This document shows, in pieces, positions 12,610 through 20,393 of a stretch of 64,000 nucleotides of DNA; position 1 is the first letter of the stretch; each line of letters starts with the position of its first letter. The notes below the pieces were generated by a model. It was not told the DNA's origin, made no database searches, and saw only the letters and a program-made list of their open reading frames with translations. This DNA comes from an uncultured Desulfomicrobium sp. (lineage in GTDB: Bacteria; Desulfobacterota; Desulfovibrionia; Desulfovibrionales; Desulfomicrobiaceae), in the NCBI GenBank assembly GCA_937872685.1, contig CALMTS010000308.1:1-64000 (forward strand). Direction: 5' to 3'. The position numbers were made by a program, and so were the translations under genes.

Positions 12610-13652
12610 AACCCTCGTTGCCGGTCCGTACCCCCGGTCCATGGCTCCTTGATGATCTCCCGCCCGCAGTCCCTGCATTTGCCATGCTGCAGCCTGTGGC
12701 GCAGCACCGTGAAACCCGATCGCTCCACCACTGTCCGCCCGCATCCCGGGCAGACCGTGTTCTCCAACCCGGACCCCGGGACATTCCCTACAAAGACGTA
12801 CTGGAGCCCTTCGGCCCGGCCGATGTCGTAGGCCCGTTTCAGCGTGTCGAGAGGTGTGGGAGGGTGGTGCTGCATGCGGTGGCAGGGATGGAAGCGCGAG
12901 ACGTGCCAGGGCGTGTCCGCTCCCAGTTCCGCATGCAGAAAGCGGGCGATGTCGTGCAGCTCCCCCTCTGAATCGTTTTCGTCCGGGATGAGCAGGGTCG
13001 TCACTTCCAGGTGCCAGCCAAGCCGTTTCATGTGCCCGAGGTTGTCGAGCACGGGCTTCAGGCGCGCGCCGCAGATGTCGCGGTAGAATTCTTCCCGGAA
13101 CGACTTGAGGTCGATGTTGGCGGCCTGGATGAGGCCGTTGAGTTCGTCGATGCACTCGGGGCTCTGGAAGCCGTTGCTGACCATGATGTTGGCCAGCCCT
13201 TCCTCGCGGGCCAGGCTCGCGGTTTCGAGCATGAGCTCGAAGAAAATGGTGGGCTCGGAGTAGGTGTAGGCGATGGATGCCGCGCCGGATGTGCGGGCCA
13301 TGCGCACGATGTCCCTGGGGGCGATGCGTTCGCCCTCGACGGGCCGGCCCTGGCGGGGCGGTTGCGAGAGGCTCCAGTTCTGGCAGAAGGCGCAGTCCAG
13401 GTTGCAGCCGGGCGTGCCCAGGGACAGGGTCGTGGTGCCCGGCAGGAAATGGAAGAGCGGCTTTTTCTCCACCGGGTCCAGGTGCAGCGCCGCGACCTTG
13501 TCGTAGGACAGGGAGACAAGGCTGCCACCTTCGTTCCTCCGCACTCCGCAGCGGCCTGTCCGGCCCTCCTCGATGCGGCAGAAGTGGGCGCAGAGCCGGC
13601 ATTGCACCGTGTCCCCTTGCAGTGAGCGCCAGAGCAGCGCGGGAGTGGTCAT
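12606..13652 (-). CDS. amrS: AmmeMemoRadiSam system radical SAM enzyme
   Basis: CRLCAHFCRIEEGRTGRCGVR and radical SAM motif LGTPGCNLDCAFCQNWSLSQ. Confidence 0.93.
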   Translation of the reverse strand: MTTPALLWRSLQGDTVQCRLCAHFCRIEEGRTGRCGVRRNEGGSLVSLSYDKVAALHLDPVEKKPLFHFLPGTTTLSLGTPGCNLDCAFCQNWSLSQPPRQGRPVEGERIAPRDIVRMARTSGAASIAYTYSEPTIFFELMLETASLAREEGLANIMVSNGFQSPECIDELNGLIQAANIDLKSFREEFYRDICGARLKPVLDNLGHMKRLGWHLEVTTLLIPDENDSEGELHDIARFLHAELGADTPWHVSRFHPCHRMQHHPPTPLDTLKRAYDIGRAEGLQYVFVGNVPGSGLENTVCPGCGRTVVERSGFTVLRHRLQHGKCRDCGREIIKEPWTGGTDRQRGF

Positions 13653-13999
13653 TTCTTCCCCCTTGCCCGGATTTCCGGAACGACGATGACGGGTCCCAGG
13701 TACTGTTCTCCGGCATTCCCGGACGGAACCGGCGTGACCTGCATCAGGGTTCCGTTGTCCGGGTCCGATTCGATGCGCATGTTCGGGTTTTCCGCGCCGC
13801 TGCCGGCGCCGGGCCCGACTTCCAGGACCGTATCGACCCCTTCTCCGGAGCGGATGACGATATCCGAAGCCCAGGCGGCTGAGGCGGCGCAGCAGGCCAG
13901 GGCCAGCACCGTCCTTGCCAAGGCCCGGGTTTTTGCTTTACTTGGTCCAGTCGCGAGATTATGCAACGTGGCCTCCGGTGAAAACGATTTTTCCATAAG
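13649..13999 (-). CDS. Hypothetical exported protein (start approximate)
   Basis: ORF 13649..14053 with hydrophobic stretch TVLALACCAASAAWA; overlaps amrS start by 4 nt. Confidence 0.55.
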   Translation of the reverse strand, partial: LMEKSFSPEATLHNLATGPSKAKTRALARTVLALACCAASAAWASDIVIRSGEGVDTVLEVGPGAGSGAENPNMRIESDPDNGTLMQVTPVPSGNAGEQYLGPVIVVPEIRARGKK

Positions 14000-14030
14000 C
14001 ATAGTGCGTCGGCGGCGAAGAAACAAGGAG

Positions 14031-15104
14031 ATGAACATGTCCCAACGAGACAAGGCCTATAAGGATGCCGGGGTTGACATCCAGGCGGGGAACACCTTCG
14101 TGTCCCGCATCAAGTCCCTGGTCGCATCGACCTATACCAAGGGCGTTGTCAACGATATCGGCGGGTTCGGCGGGCTGTTCAAGCCGTCCATGTCCATGGT
14201 CAACGATCCCGTGCTGGTGGCTTCCACGGACGGGGTGGGCACCAAGCTCAAGCTCGCCTTCCTCTTTGACCGGCACGACACCGTCGGTATCGACCTGGTG
14301 GCCATGAGCGTCAACGACATCATCGTCCAGGGTGCAAGGCCGCTCTTTTTCCTCGACTATTTCGCCACGGGCAAGCTCGACATCGACAAGGCAGAGGCCG
14401 TCATCAAGGGCATAGTGGAAGGCTGTAAGGAAGGTCAGTGCGCGCTCATCGGAGGCGAAACGGCAGAAATGCCCGATTTTTACGCCGACGGCGAGTACGA
14501 CCTGTCCGGCTTCTGCGTCGGCATGGTCGACAACGACAAGGTCGTGGACGGCTCCAGCATCGGCGTGGGCGACATCATCATCGGCCTGGCCTCCTCCGGC
14601 GTGCATTCAAACGGTTATTCCCTGGTGCGCAAACTCTACGCCCAATCCGGGCTGAAGCCCGACGACACGTTCCCCGGCACGGACAAGACCGTTGCCGAGG
14701 TTCTGCTCACGCCCACGCGCATCTATGTCGAGGCCGTGCGCAATGTCATGCGCGACTGGGAGATCCACGGCATGGTCCATGTCACGGGCGGCGGATTCTA
14801 CGACAACATCGTGCGCATCCTGCCCAAGGGCGTCACTGCGCAGATCCGTTTCGGCACCTGGGCCATCCCGCCCGTGTTTGATTGGCTGCGCTCCGAGGGC
14901 AAGCTGTCCTGGGAGGAGATGCTGCAGATCTTCAACAGCGGCATCGGGTACATCATGGTCGTCAAGAAGGATGTGGCCAAGGATGTCGTCCATCGGCTCG
15001 GAGCCCTGAAGCAGGACGCCTGGATCATCGGCGAGATCGTCGAGAGGGCAGAGGGCGAGGAGCAGGTCCGGATCGACTTCCCGTCCACGGACGCATGCGA
15101 TTAA
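14031..15104 (+). CDS. purM: Phosphoribosylformylglycinamidine cyclo-ligase
   Basis: YKDAGVDIQAGNTFVSRIK, STDGVGTKLKLAF, LIGGETAEMPDFYADGEYDLSGFCVG; AAGGAG RBS. Confidence 0.97.
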   Translation: MNMSQRDKAYKDAGVDIQAGNTFVSRIKSLVASTYTKGVVNDIGGFGGLFKPSMSMVNDPVLVASTDGVGTKLKLAFLFDRHDTVGIDLVAMSVNDIIVQGARPLFFLDYFATGKLDIDKAEAVIKGIVEGCKEGQCALIGGETAEMPDFYADGEYDLSGFCVGMVDNDKVVDGSSIGVGDIIIGLASSGVHSNGYSLVRKLYAQSGLKPDDTFPGTDKTVAEVLLTPTRIYVEAVRNVMRDWEIHGMVHVTGGGFYDNIVRILPKGVTAQIRFGTWAIPPVFDWLRSEGKLSWEEMLQIFNSGIGYIMVVKKDVAKDVVHRLGALKQDAWIIGEIVERAEGEEQVRIDFPSTDACD

Positions 15105-15105
15105 C

Positions 15106-15132
15106 GGCGGCTTCGGCCGCCTTTCTTTTTTT
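15106..15132 (+). terminator. Intrinsic terminator downstream of purM
   Basis: GGCGGC-TTCG-GCCGCC (UUCG tetraloop) followed by TTTCTTTTTTT. Confidence 0.88.
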
Positions 15133-15197
15133 CTCCCCGCAGACTATCCATCCTTTTTTCCATCCGGAAACCCGCCTTCGCGTTGCCGCTTCCCCGA

Positions 15198-16040
15198 TTA
15201 TTTTTGCAGGCTGATCAGGGTGCAGGACGCCAGGACGAGCAGCATGCCCAGACCCGTGACGAGGGTGATGCTTTCGCCGAACACGGCCATGCCGACGATG
15301 ATGTTCGCCACGGGCGTGACCAGCATGATGATCGACCCCTGCGATACGGGCAGCGCCTTGTAGGAGTAGGTCATGAGAAGTTGGCCGATGGCCGCGGCGA
15401 CGCCGATGCCCAGCAGGATGAAACCGCCGCCGATGCCGATGGCCGCCGGGATGAGGTTGGCCGGGATGAGCATCAGCCAGAAGCCGATGACACACTGGGA
15501 AAAGAAGATGGCGTAAGAAGATTCCGTCGCCCGCAGCTTGCGCACGATGACGATGGCCAGGCCTGAAAGCATGGCGCCCCCCAGGGCGATGCACTCGTTC
15601 AGCCCCACTCCGCCCAGTTCGCCGCCCTTCCCCAGGGATGTCAGCACAAAGCCGCAGAATGCCAGGATGATGAGAGCCCAGGCGCGTGCCGAGACCCTTT
15701 CGCGCAGGAGTATCGCACCCCATATGGTCGCGAAGACGGGAGACGAATAGCTCAGCAGGGTCCCCTTGCCCAGGCCGATGGCGTTGATGGACCAGAAAAA
15801 GATGAACACCGCCATGCCGCCGACAAGCCCCCGGCTGAGCAGGAGGGACGAACTGTTGAATTCCAGCCGGATGCGACGGGTCATGGCCGCAGTGCCCAGC
15901 AGCGCCATGCCGATGGCGAAGCGGAACAAGGTGGATTTGAAGGGGTCGATGTTCGGCGCCAGCCGGATCAGGCTTGCCGTGACCGAGAAGAACAGGGACG
16001 CCCCGACCATGCTCAATACCCCGCGGGTATGGTCGTTCAT
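15198..16040 (-). CDS. EamA/DMT family transporter
   Basis: About 10 hydrophobic segments; EamA-like repeats (VGASLFFSVTASLIRLAP; ECIALGGAMLSGLAIVIVRKL). Confidence 0.88.
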   Translation of the reverse strand: MNDHTRGVLSMVGASLFFSVTASLIRLAPNIDPFKSTLFRFAIGMALLGTAAMTRRIRLEFNSSSLLLSRGLVGGMAVFIFFWSINAIGLGKGTLLSYSSPVFATIWGAILLRERVSARAWALIILAFCGFVLTSLGKGGELGGVGLNECIALGGAMLSGLAIVIVRKLRATESSYAIFFSQCVIGFWLMLIPANLIPAAIGIGGGFILLGIGVAAAIGQLLMTYSYKALPVSQGSIIMLVTPVANIIVGMAVFGESITLVTGLGMLLVLASCTLISLQK

Positions 16041-16046
16041 ATGCGG

Positions 16047-17327
16047 CTATGTCCAGAGAACGGGTGCGCCGTCGGCTATGAACGGGTTGAAGTACCCGTA
16101 GTTGATCCAGGGGCAGGCCTTCTTCAGCCGCTTCATGAAATTCCCCAGGCCCATGGACGGTTCCGCCGGGTCGCCCACGCAGCCGAGGTAGAGTTCCGGG
16201 TCGAGGCTCAGGTTGCGCATCTGGATGTAATCCGGCCTCGTGGCCGTGACGAGTTCGGTCAGGGCCGCCAGTTCGCTCTCGGTGTCGTTCACGCCGGGGA
16301 AGAACAGGTAGTTGAGGGACACGAACAGGCCGTTTTCCTTGGCCGTGGCAATGGTGCGGCGCACGTCTCCGAAAGCGTAGCCGTGGGGTCGGTAGTAGCT
16401 GTTGTACACGGATTCCCGCGCGCTGTTGAGGCTGACCCGGATGGAGTCGAGGCCCGCCTTGGCCAGGGCCGGCATGGTCTCCGGCAGACTCGCGTTGGTG
16501 TTCACGTTGACAGTGCCAAGGCCGCCCGCGGCGCGGAAGCGTTCGATGGCTTCCTTGATGAGGGCCGCCTCGGTGAGGGGTTCGCCCTCGCAGCCCTGGC
16601 CAAAGGACAGCACCGGGTTCTTGGCCCGCCGGGAGTGCTGGAGCATGACCTCGACAATCTCTTCGGGAGTGGGCGTGAAACCGATGCGGTTCTGGGGCGA
16701 GGGGAAGCCGGAACCCTCGGGCTGGTGCGAGATGCAGCCGTAGCAGCGGGCGTTGCAGGCCCTGGATGTGGGCAGCGGGGCCTCGTAACGTCCCAGGGCC
16801 AGGTTCTTGGCGGCGGGGCAGCAGAAGGTCAGGGCGCAGCCGGCAAGGTGCTGGACGAGTCGGTTTTGCGGAAAGCGCTTGAGCAGGTCCTGGGCTCCCT
16901 TGGAGATTCGTTCCGGGGCGACATTGGTGAAGACCTGGCGGCGGTCCTTGTCCACCTGGGTGGCCGCGACCCAGAAACGGTCGCGGGCGAATCCGACGGC
17001 CCCGTAAGCGAAGAGGGGAAGGTTGGGGGCGCCATCGCCCTTCAGGTAGGCCGCCGAGGCTGAAAGGGTGTAGGACGGGCAGACGAAGGCGGCCACGGCC
17101 CGTTCTTCCATGGCCTCGGCCTTTCCAGTTTCCGGGTCCAGGCCCAGGGCGTGGCGGCCGGGCAGGAGATAGAGGTCGCTGCCTTCGGGCAGGGGGATGA
17201 GCTCGTCCGGGCGCGGCAGGGCCAGTTCCCGGCCCCGGCGCACGAGCATGAGCAGTTCGGGGTGGTCGTATATATTGCCGTCCGCATCCGCGAAGACCAT
17301 GACCGGCTGGATTTTTTTGCTGCTCAC
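16047..17327 (-). CDS. Uncharacterised radical SAM protein (probable GTG start at 17327)
   Basis: CNARCYGC (CxxxCxxC), FGQGCEGEPL, VNVNTNASLPETMPALAKAGLDSIRVSLNS; RBS AAGGAG upstream of GTG. Confidence 0.85.
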   Translation of the reverse strand: MSSKKIQPVMVFADADGNIYDHPELLMLVRRGRELALPRPDELIPLPEGSDLYLLPGRHALGLDPETGKAEAMEERAVAAFVCPSYTLSASAAYLKGDGAPNLPLFAYGAVGFARDRFWVAATQVDKDRRQVFTNVAPERISKGAQDLLKRFPQNRLVQHLAGCALTFCCPAAKNLALGRYEAPLPTSRACNARCYGCISHQPEGSGFPSPQNRIGFTPTPEEIVEVMLQHSRRAKNPVLSFGQGCEGEPLTEAALIKEAIERFRAAGGLGTVNVNTNASLPETMPALAKAGLDSIRVSLNSARESVYNSYYRPHGYAFGDVRRTIATAKENGLFVSLNYLFFPGVNDTESELAALTELVTATRPDYIQMRNLSLDPELYLGCVGDPAEPSMGLGNFMKRLKKACPWINYGYFNPFIADGAPVLWT

Positions 17328-17340
17328 GCGGCGCTCCTTG

Positions 17341-17377
17341 AAAAAAAGAGGGCAGAGGTGCGCATGCACCTCTGCCC
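17341..17377 (-). terminator. Intrinsic terminator of rplM-rpsI
   Basis: Perfect 12-bp stem GGGCAGAGGTGC-GCAT(loop)-GCACCTCTGCCC; on the minus strand followed by CTCTTTTTTT. Confidence 0.87.
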
Positions 17378-17402
17378 CGGAATGTTCGAAAACAAGAGGC
17401 GA

Positions 17403-17795
17403 TTAACGCTTGGAGTACTGGAACCGGGCGCGGGCTGCGCGCTGGCCGTACTTCTTTCTTTCCTTCACGCGCGAGTCGCGGGTCAGGAAACCGGCGCGCT
17501 TCAGGACGCCGCGCATTTCCGGATCGAATTCCAGCAGGGCGCGGCTGATGCCGTGGCGCACTGCCTGGGCCTGTCCGGAAAGGCCGCCGCCGGTGACACG
17601 GCAGGCGATGTTGAACTTTTCGAGGGTCTTGGTCAGCTTGAGGGGCTGGCGGATGATCATCTGCAACGTGGCGCGGGGGAAGTAGTCGCCCAGTTCGCGG
17701 CCGTTGACGGTGATGGTTCCGGTTCCCTTGTACAGTCTGGTCCGGGACACGGATGTCTTTCTTTTGCCGGTACCGTAGAAGAAATCTTGGCTCAT
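17403..17795 (-). CDS. rpsI: 30S ribosomal protein S9
   Basis: [35 protein letters not shown]...C-terminal [17 protein letters not shown]. Confidence 0.97.
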   Translation of the reverse strand: MSQDFFYGTGKRKTSVSRTRLYKGTGTITVNGRELGDYFPRATLQMIIRQPLKLTKTLEKFNIACRVTGGGLSGQAQAVRHGISRALLEFDPEMRGVLKRAGFLTRDSRVKERKKYGQRAARARFQYSKR

Positions 17796-17813
17796 AATCC
17801 TCTCCATCCCTGA

Positions 17814-18242
17814 TTAAATATCCAGCACTTCAGGCTGCTGGGCCTGGTGGGGGTGTTCCGTGCCGGCGTACACTTTCAGTTTCTTGATCAGCTTGTAACC
17901 CAGGGCGCTCTTGGGGAGCATGCCGCGGACAGCTTTGTGGATGACCGTCTCGGGGCTCTTGGCCATCATCTCTTCCAGGGTGGTCTCCCTGAGGCCGCCC
18001 ACGTATCCGGTGTGACGGTAGTACACCTTCTGAGAGGGCTTCTGCCCGGTCACCTTGATCTTGTCCGCGTTGATAACGATGACGAAATCGCCGTTATCCA
18101 TGTGCGGCGCGAACTCGGCCTTGTGCTTCCCCCGGAGACGGGAGGCTATTTCCGTGGCAATGCGGCCCAGGACCTTGTCCTTGGCGTCGACAAGGTACCA
18201 TTTGTGGGTCAGTTCGCTTGCTTTGGGACTATACGTCTTCAT
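17814..18242 (-). CDS. rplM: 50S ribosomal protein L13
   Basis: [59 protein letters not shown]. Confidence 0.97.
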   Translation of the reverse strand: MKTYSPKASELTHKWYLVDAKDKVLGRIATEIASRLRGKHKAEFAPHMDNGDFVIVINADKIKVTGQKPSQKVYYRHTGYVGGLRETTLEEMMAKSPETVIHKAVRGMLPKSALGYKLIKKLKVYAGTEHPHQAQQPEVLDI

Positions 18243-18261
18243 TTCTCTGGCTCCTGCCTGT

Positions 18262-18286
18262 AAAAAACCCGTGTCGTTGCGGGTGG
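18262..18286 (-). promoter_or_regulatory. Hairpin + U-tract in rplM 5' leader (possible attenuator)
   Basis: Minus strand ACCCG-CAACGACA-CGGGT followed by TTTTTT, about 20 nt upstream of the rplM start. Confidence 0.35.
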
Positions 18287-18488
18287 TTTCAACCTGGAAA
18301 TCGGTGGTAACATGCACAGATGGTTGTGCTTTACCCCTGTAACCGCTACAACGTAACGAAACAATGCTTGTGGGATAAGGAACGAATCAGCTATCTGTCC
18401 TGGGCCTGCTTGTAAAGCATTTTTCGAGGGTTTTTAAGAAATATTTTCCAATCGCCGGGGAGCCCCCGGCACAACCGGGAGGTCGGTC

Positions 18489-19739
18489 GTGGCCAGTATA
18501 CGCAAGGGGCTGCTTCAGCTCGTTTTTTCCGGGAGTTTCATGAAGCGCTGGAACGACAAGATGCGACCCATGGAATTGGTGGAGGTGGACAAGCAGGCCC
18601 ACAAGATGATTGCCGCCTGGCTGCTTTTCGAACTCAATTCACAGGATCTCTCGCCGGAGGACAAGGCCGCCCTGGGTGAGGACATCGTCCGCGGCGGCAT
18701 CTTCGACTATCTCTACCGCCTGGTCATCACCGACATCAAACCGCCCATCTTTTATCAGATCAAGGCCAACCCCGCGCATTACGAGAAACTCACGACCTGG
18801 GTCCTGAATGAACTCCAGCCCCGGGTCCAGCCCCTGGGCAAGGACTTCTGGGACGCCATGCAGACCCACTTCGAGCGTCAGGTTCGGCGCGACGAGAGCC
18901 TGGCCTCGCGCATCCTCGACGCAGCCCACCTCTTCGCCAGCCGCTGGGAGTTTCACCTCATCCGCGATTTGAACCAGTGGGATGAGGAGATGGACGAGAT
19001 CGAAGATAACTTCCGGACCGGCCTGGAAGCCCATCTGGACCTGGCCGGTGTGCGGCAGCTTCTGGAAGGGCCGTCCACACGGCTCGGCAGATTCGCCTTC
19101 ATGTGCGGCCGCCTGCGTTTCCAGAAGCGTTGGTCCCAGACCCCCCGCATCCCTGAAACCTCGGTCCTGGGTCACATGTTCATCGTGGCCTGTCTGGCCT
19201 ATTTCTTCAGCATCGCCGTAGGCGCCTGCCCGGTGCGGCGGCAGAACAACTTCTACGCCGGCCTCTTTCATGACATTCCTGAGCTCCTGACCCGCGACAT
19301 CATTTCGCCGGTGAAGAGTTCCGTGCAGGGCATCGGCGACCTGATCCGCGAATACGAGGGCAGGGAACTTGAGCTCAGGCTCTTTTCCATCCTGGACCGT
19401 TCGGTGTACACGGATCTTGTGGACAGGCTCAGTTATTTCCTGGGCATCGAGGTGGGCTCGGAGTTCGAGGCCACGATCCTGCAGGACGGCACTGCCCGGA
19501 TCGTCAGCTGGGAGCAGCTCCAGGGGCGGTACAACCAGGACGCCTTCTGCCCCAAGGACGGGCATATGCTCAAGATATGCGACCATCTGGCGGCCTTTCT
19601 CGAGGCCTACACCGCCCTGTCCAACGGCATTACCAACGCCCACCTGCAGCAGGCGTCGTGGCGGATCAGGAACCTTTACCAGAATCAGTCCCTGACGGAC
19701 GACCTGCACATCGGGGCGCTTCTGGCAGATTTCGATTGA
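18489..19739 (+). CDS. HD domain-containing protein (YfbR-like HD hydrolase)
   Basis: SVLGHMFIVACLAYFFS ... FYAGLFHDIPELLTRDIISPVK (H...HD). Confidence 0.8.
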   Translation: MASIRKGLLQLVFSGSFMKRWNDKMRPMELVEVDKQAHKMIAAWLLFELNSQDLSPEDKAALGEDIVRGGIFDYLYRLVITDIKPPIFYQIKANPAHYEKLTTWVLNELQPRVQPLGKDFWDAMQTHFERQVRRDESLASRILDAAHLFASRWEFHLIRDLNQWDEEMDEIEDNFRTGLEAHLDLAGVRQLLEGPSTRLGRFAFMCGRLRFQKRWSQTPRIPETSVLGHMFIVACLAYFFSIAVGACPVRRQNNFYAGLFHDIPELLTRDIISPVKSSVQGIGDLIREYEGRELELRLFSILDRSVYTDLVDRLSYFLGIEVGSEFEATILQDGTARIVSWEQLQGRYNQDAFCPKDGHMLKICDHLAAFLEAYTALSNGITNAHLQQASWRIRNLYQNQSLTDDLHIGALLADFD

Positions 19740-19786
19740 GGGCGGCGAGCCCTGTTCATCTTACATCAGCAATACGGGAGTGAGTC

Positions 19787-20263
19787 ATGCTTTTACGCAA
19801 ACGGGTCTGGGACATCATGCGCGAGGATTATGCCTTTGTACGCGAAGACGCGAGCCTTTCCGAAGCCATCACCGCCCTGCGGGAAATTCGCGGCAGGCAG
19901 CCCGATGGAAGCTTTGTGCTGGTTTTTTCCAAGAATGAGAAATTTCTGGGCATCCTGTCCATGTGGAACCTGATCCAGGGCATCGGCCCATGCCTGCTCA
20001 AAGGCTCGGTGCTGGAAGGCAACGAGGTGGACTGGGACAGGGCTTTCGTCACCGCCTGCCGCAGTTGCGCCCAGGTCCGCATCACCGATTGCCTGCAGCA
20101 TGACATCCCGATGCTCAAGCCCAACGATCCCCTGGCCAGGGTGCTCGAGGTCTTTCTCGACTACCGCCGCGGCCGCGCCGTGGTTGAGGAAGGCGGACGC
20201 ATCATCGGCGTGGTCTGTCTGGCCGACCTCTTCAAGGAGATCGGGGAATCGCTGATGCCGTAG
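19787..20263 (+). CDS. CBS-domain pair protein
   Basis: VWDIMREDYAFVREDASLSEAITALREI ... NDPLARVLEVFLDYRRGRAVVEEGGRIIGVVCLADLF. Confidence 0.82.
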   Translation: MLLRKRVWDIMREDYAFVREDASLSEAITALREIRGRQPDGSFVLVFSKNEKFLGILSMWNLIQGIGPCLLKGSVLEGNEVDWDRAFVTACRSCAQVRITDCLQHDIPMLKPNDPLARVLEVFLDYRRGRAVVEEGGRIIGVVCLADLFKEIGESLMP

Positions 20264-20393
20264 CCAGGCTGGGGCAGGTCGCGGGGCTGCAGTCAAGACC
20301 TGCCCTGTAATGCATGTGTCATGGCGGCTGAATCCATGATTTGATTGATACCGCCCGGTGAAGGCACATCGTTGACGGGAGGTTCCTGACGAC

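Noticed and set aside
11653-13716. 687-aa minus-strand ORF spanning cobO and amrS
   Set aside because: Wrong frame of amrS and antisense of cobO; low-complexity Arg/Pro/His-rich translation.
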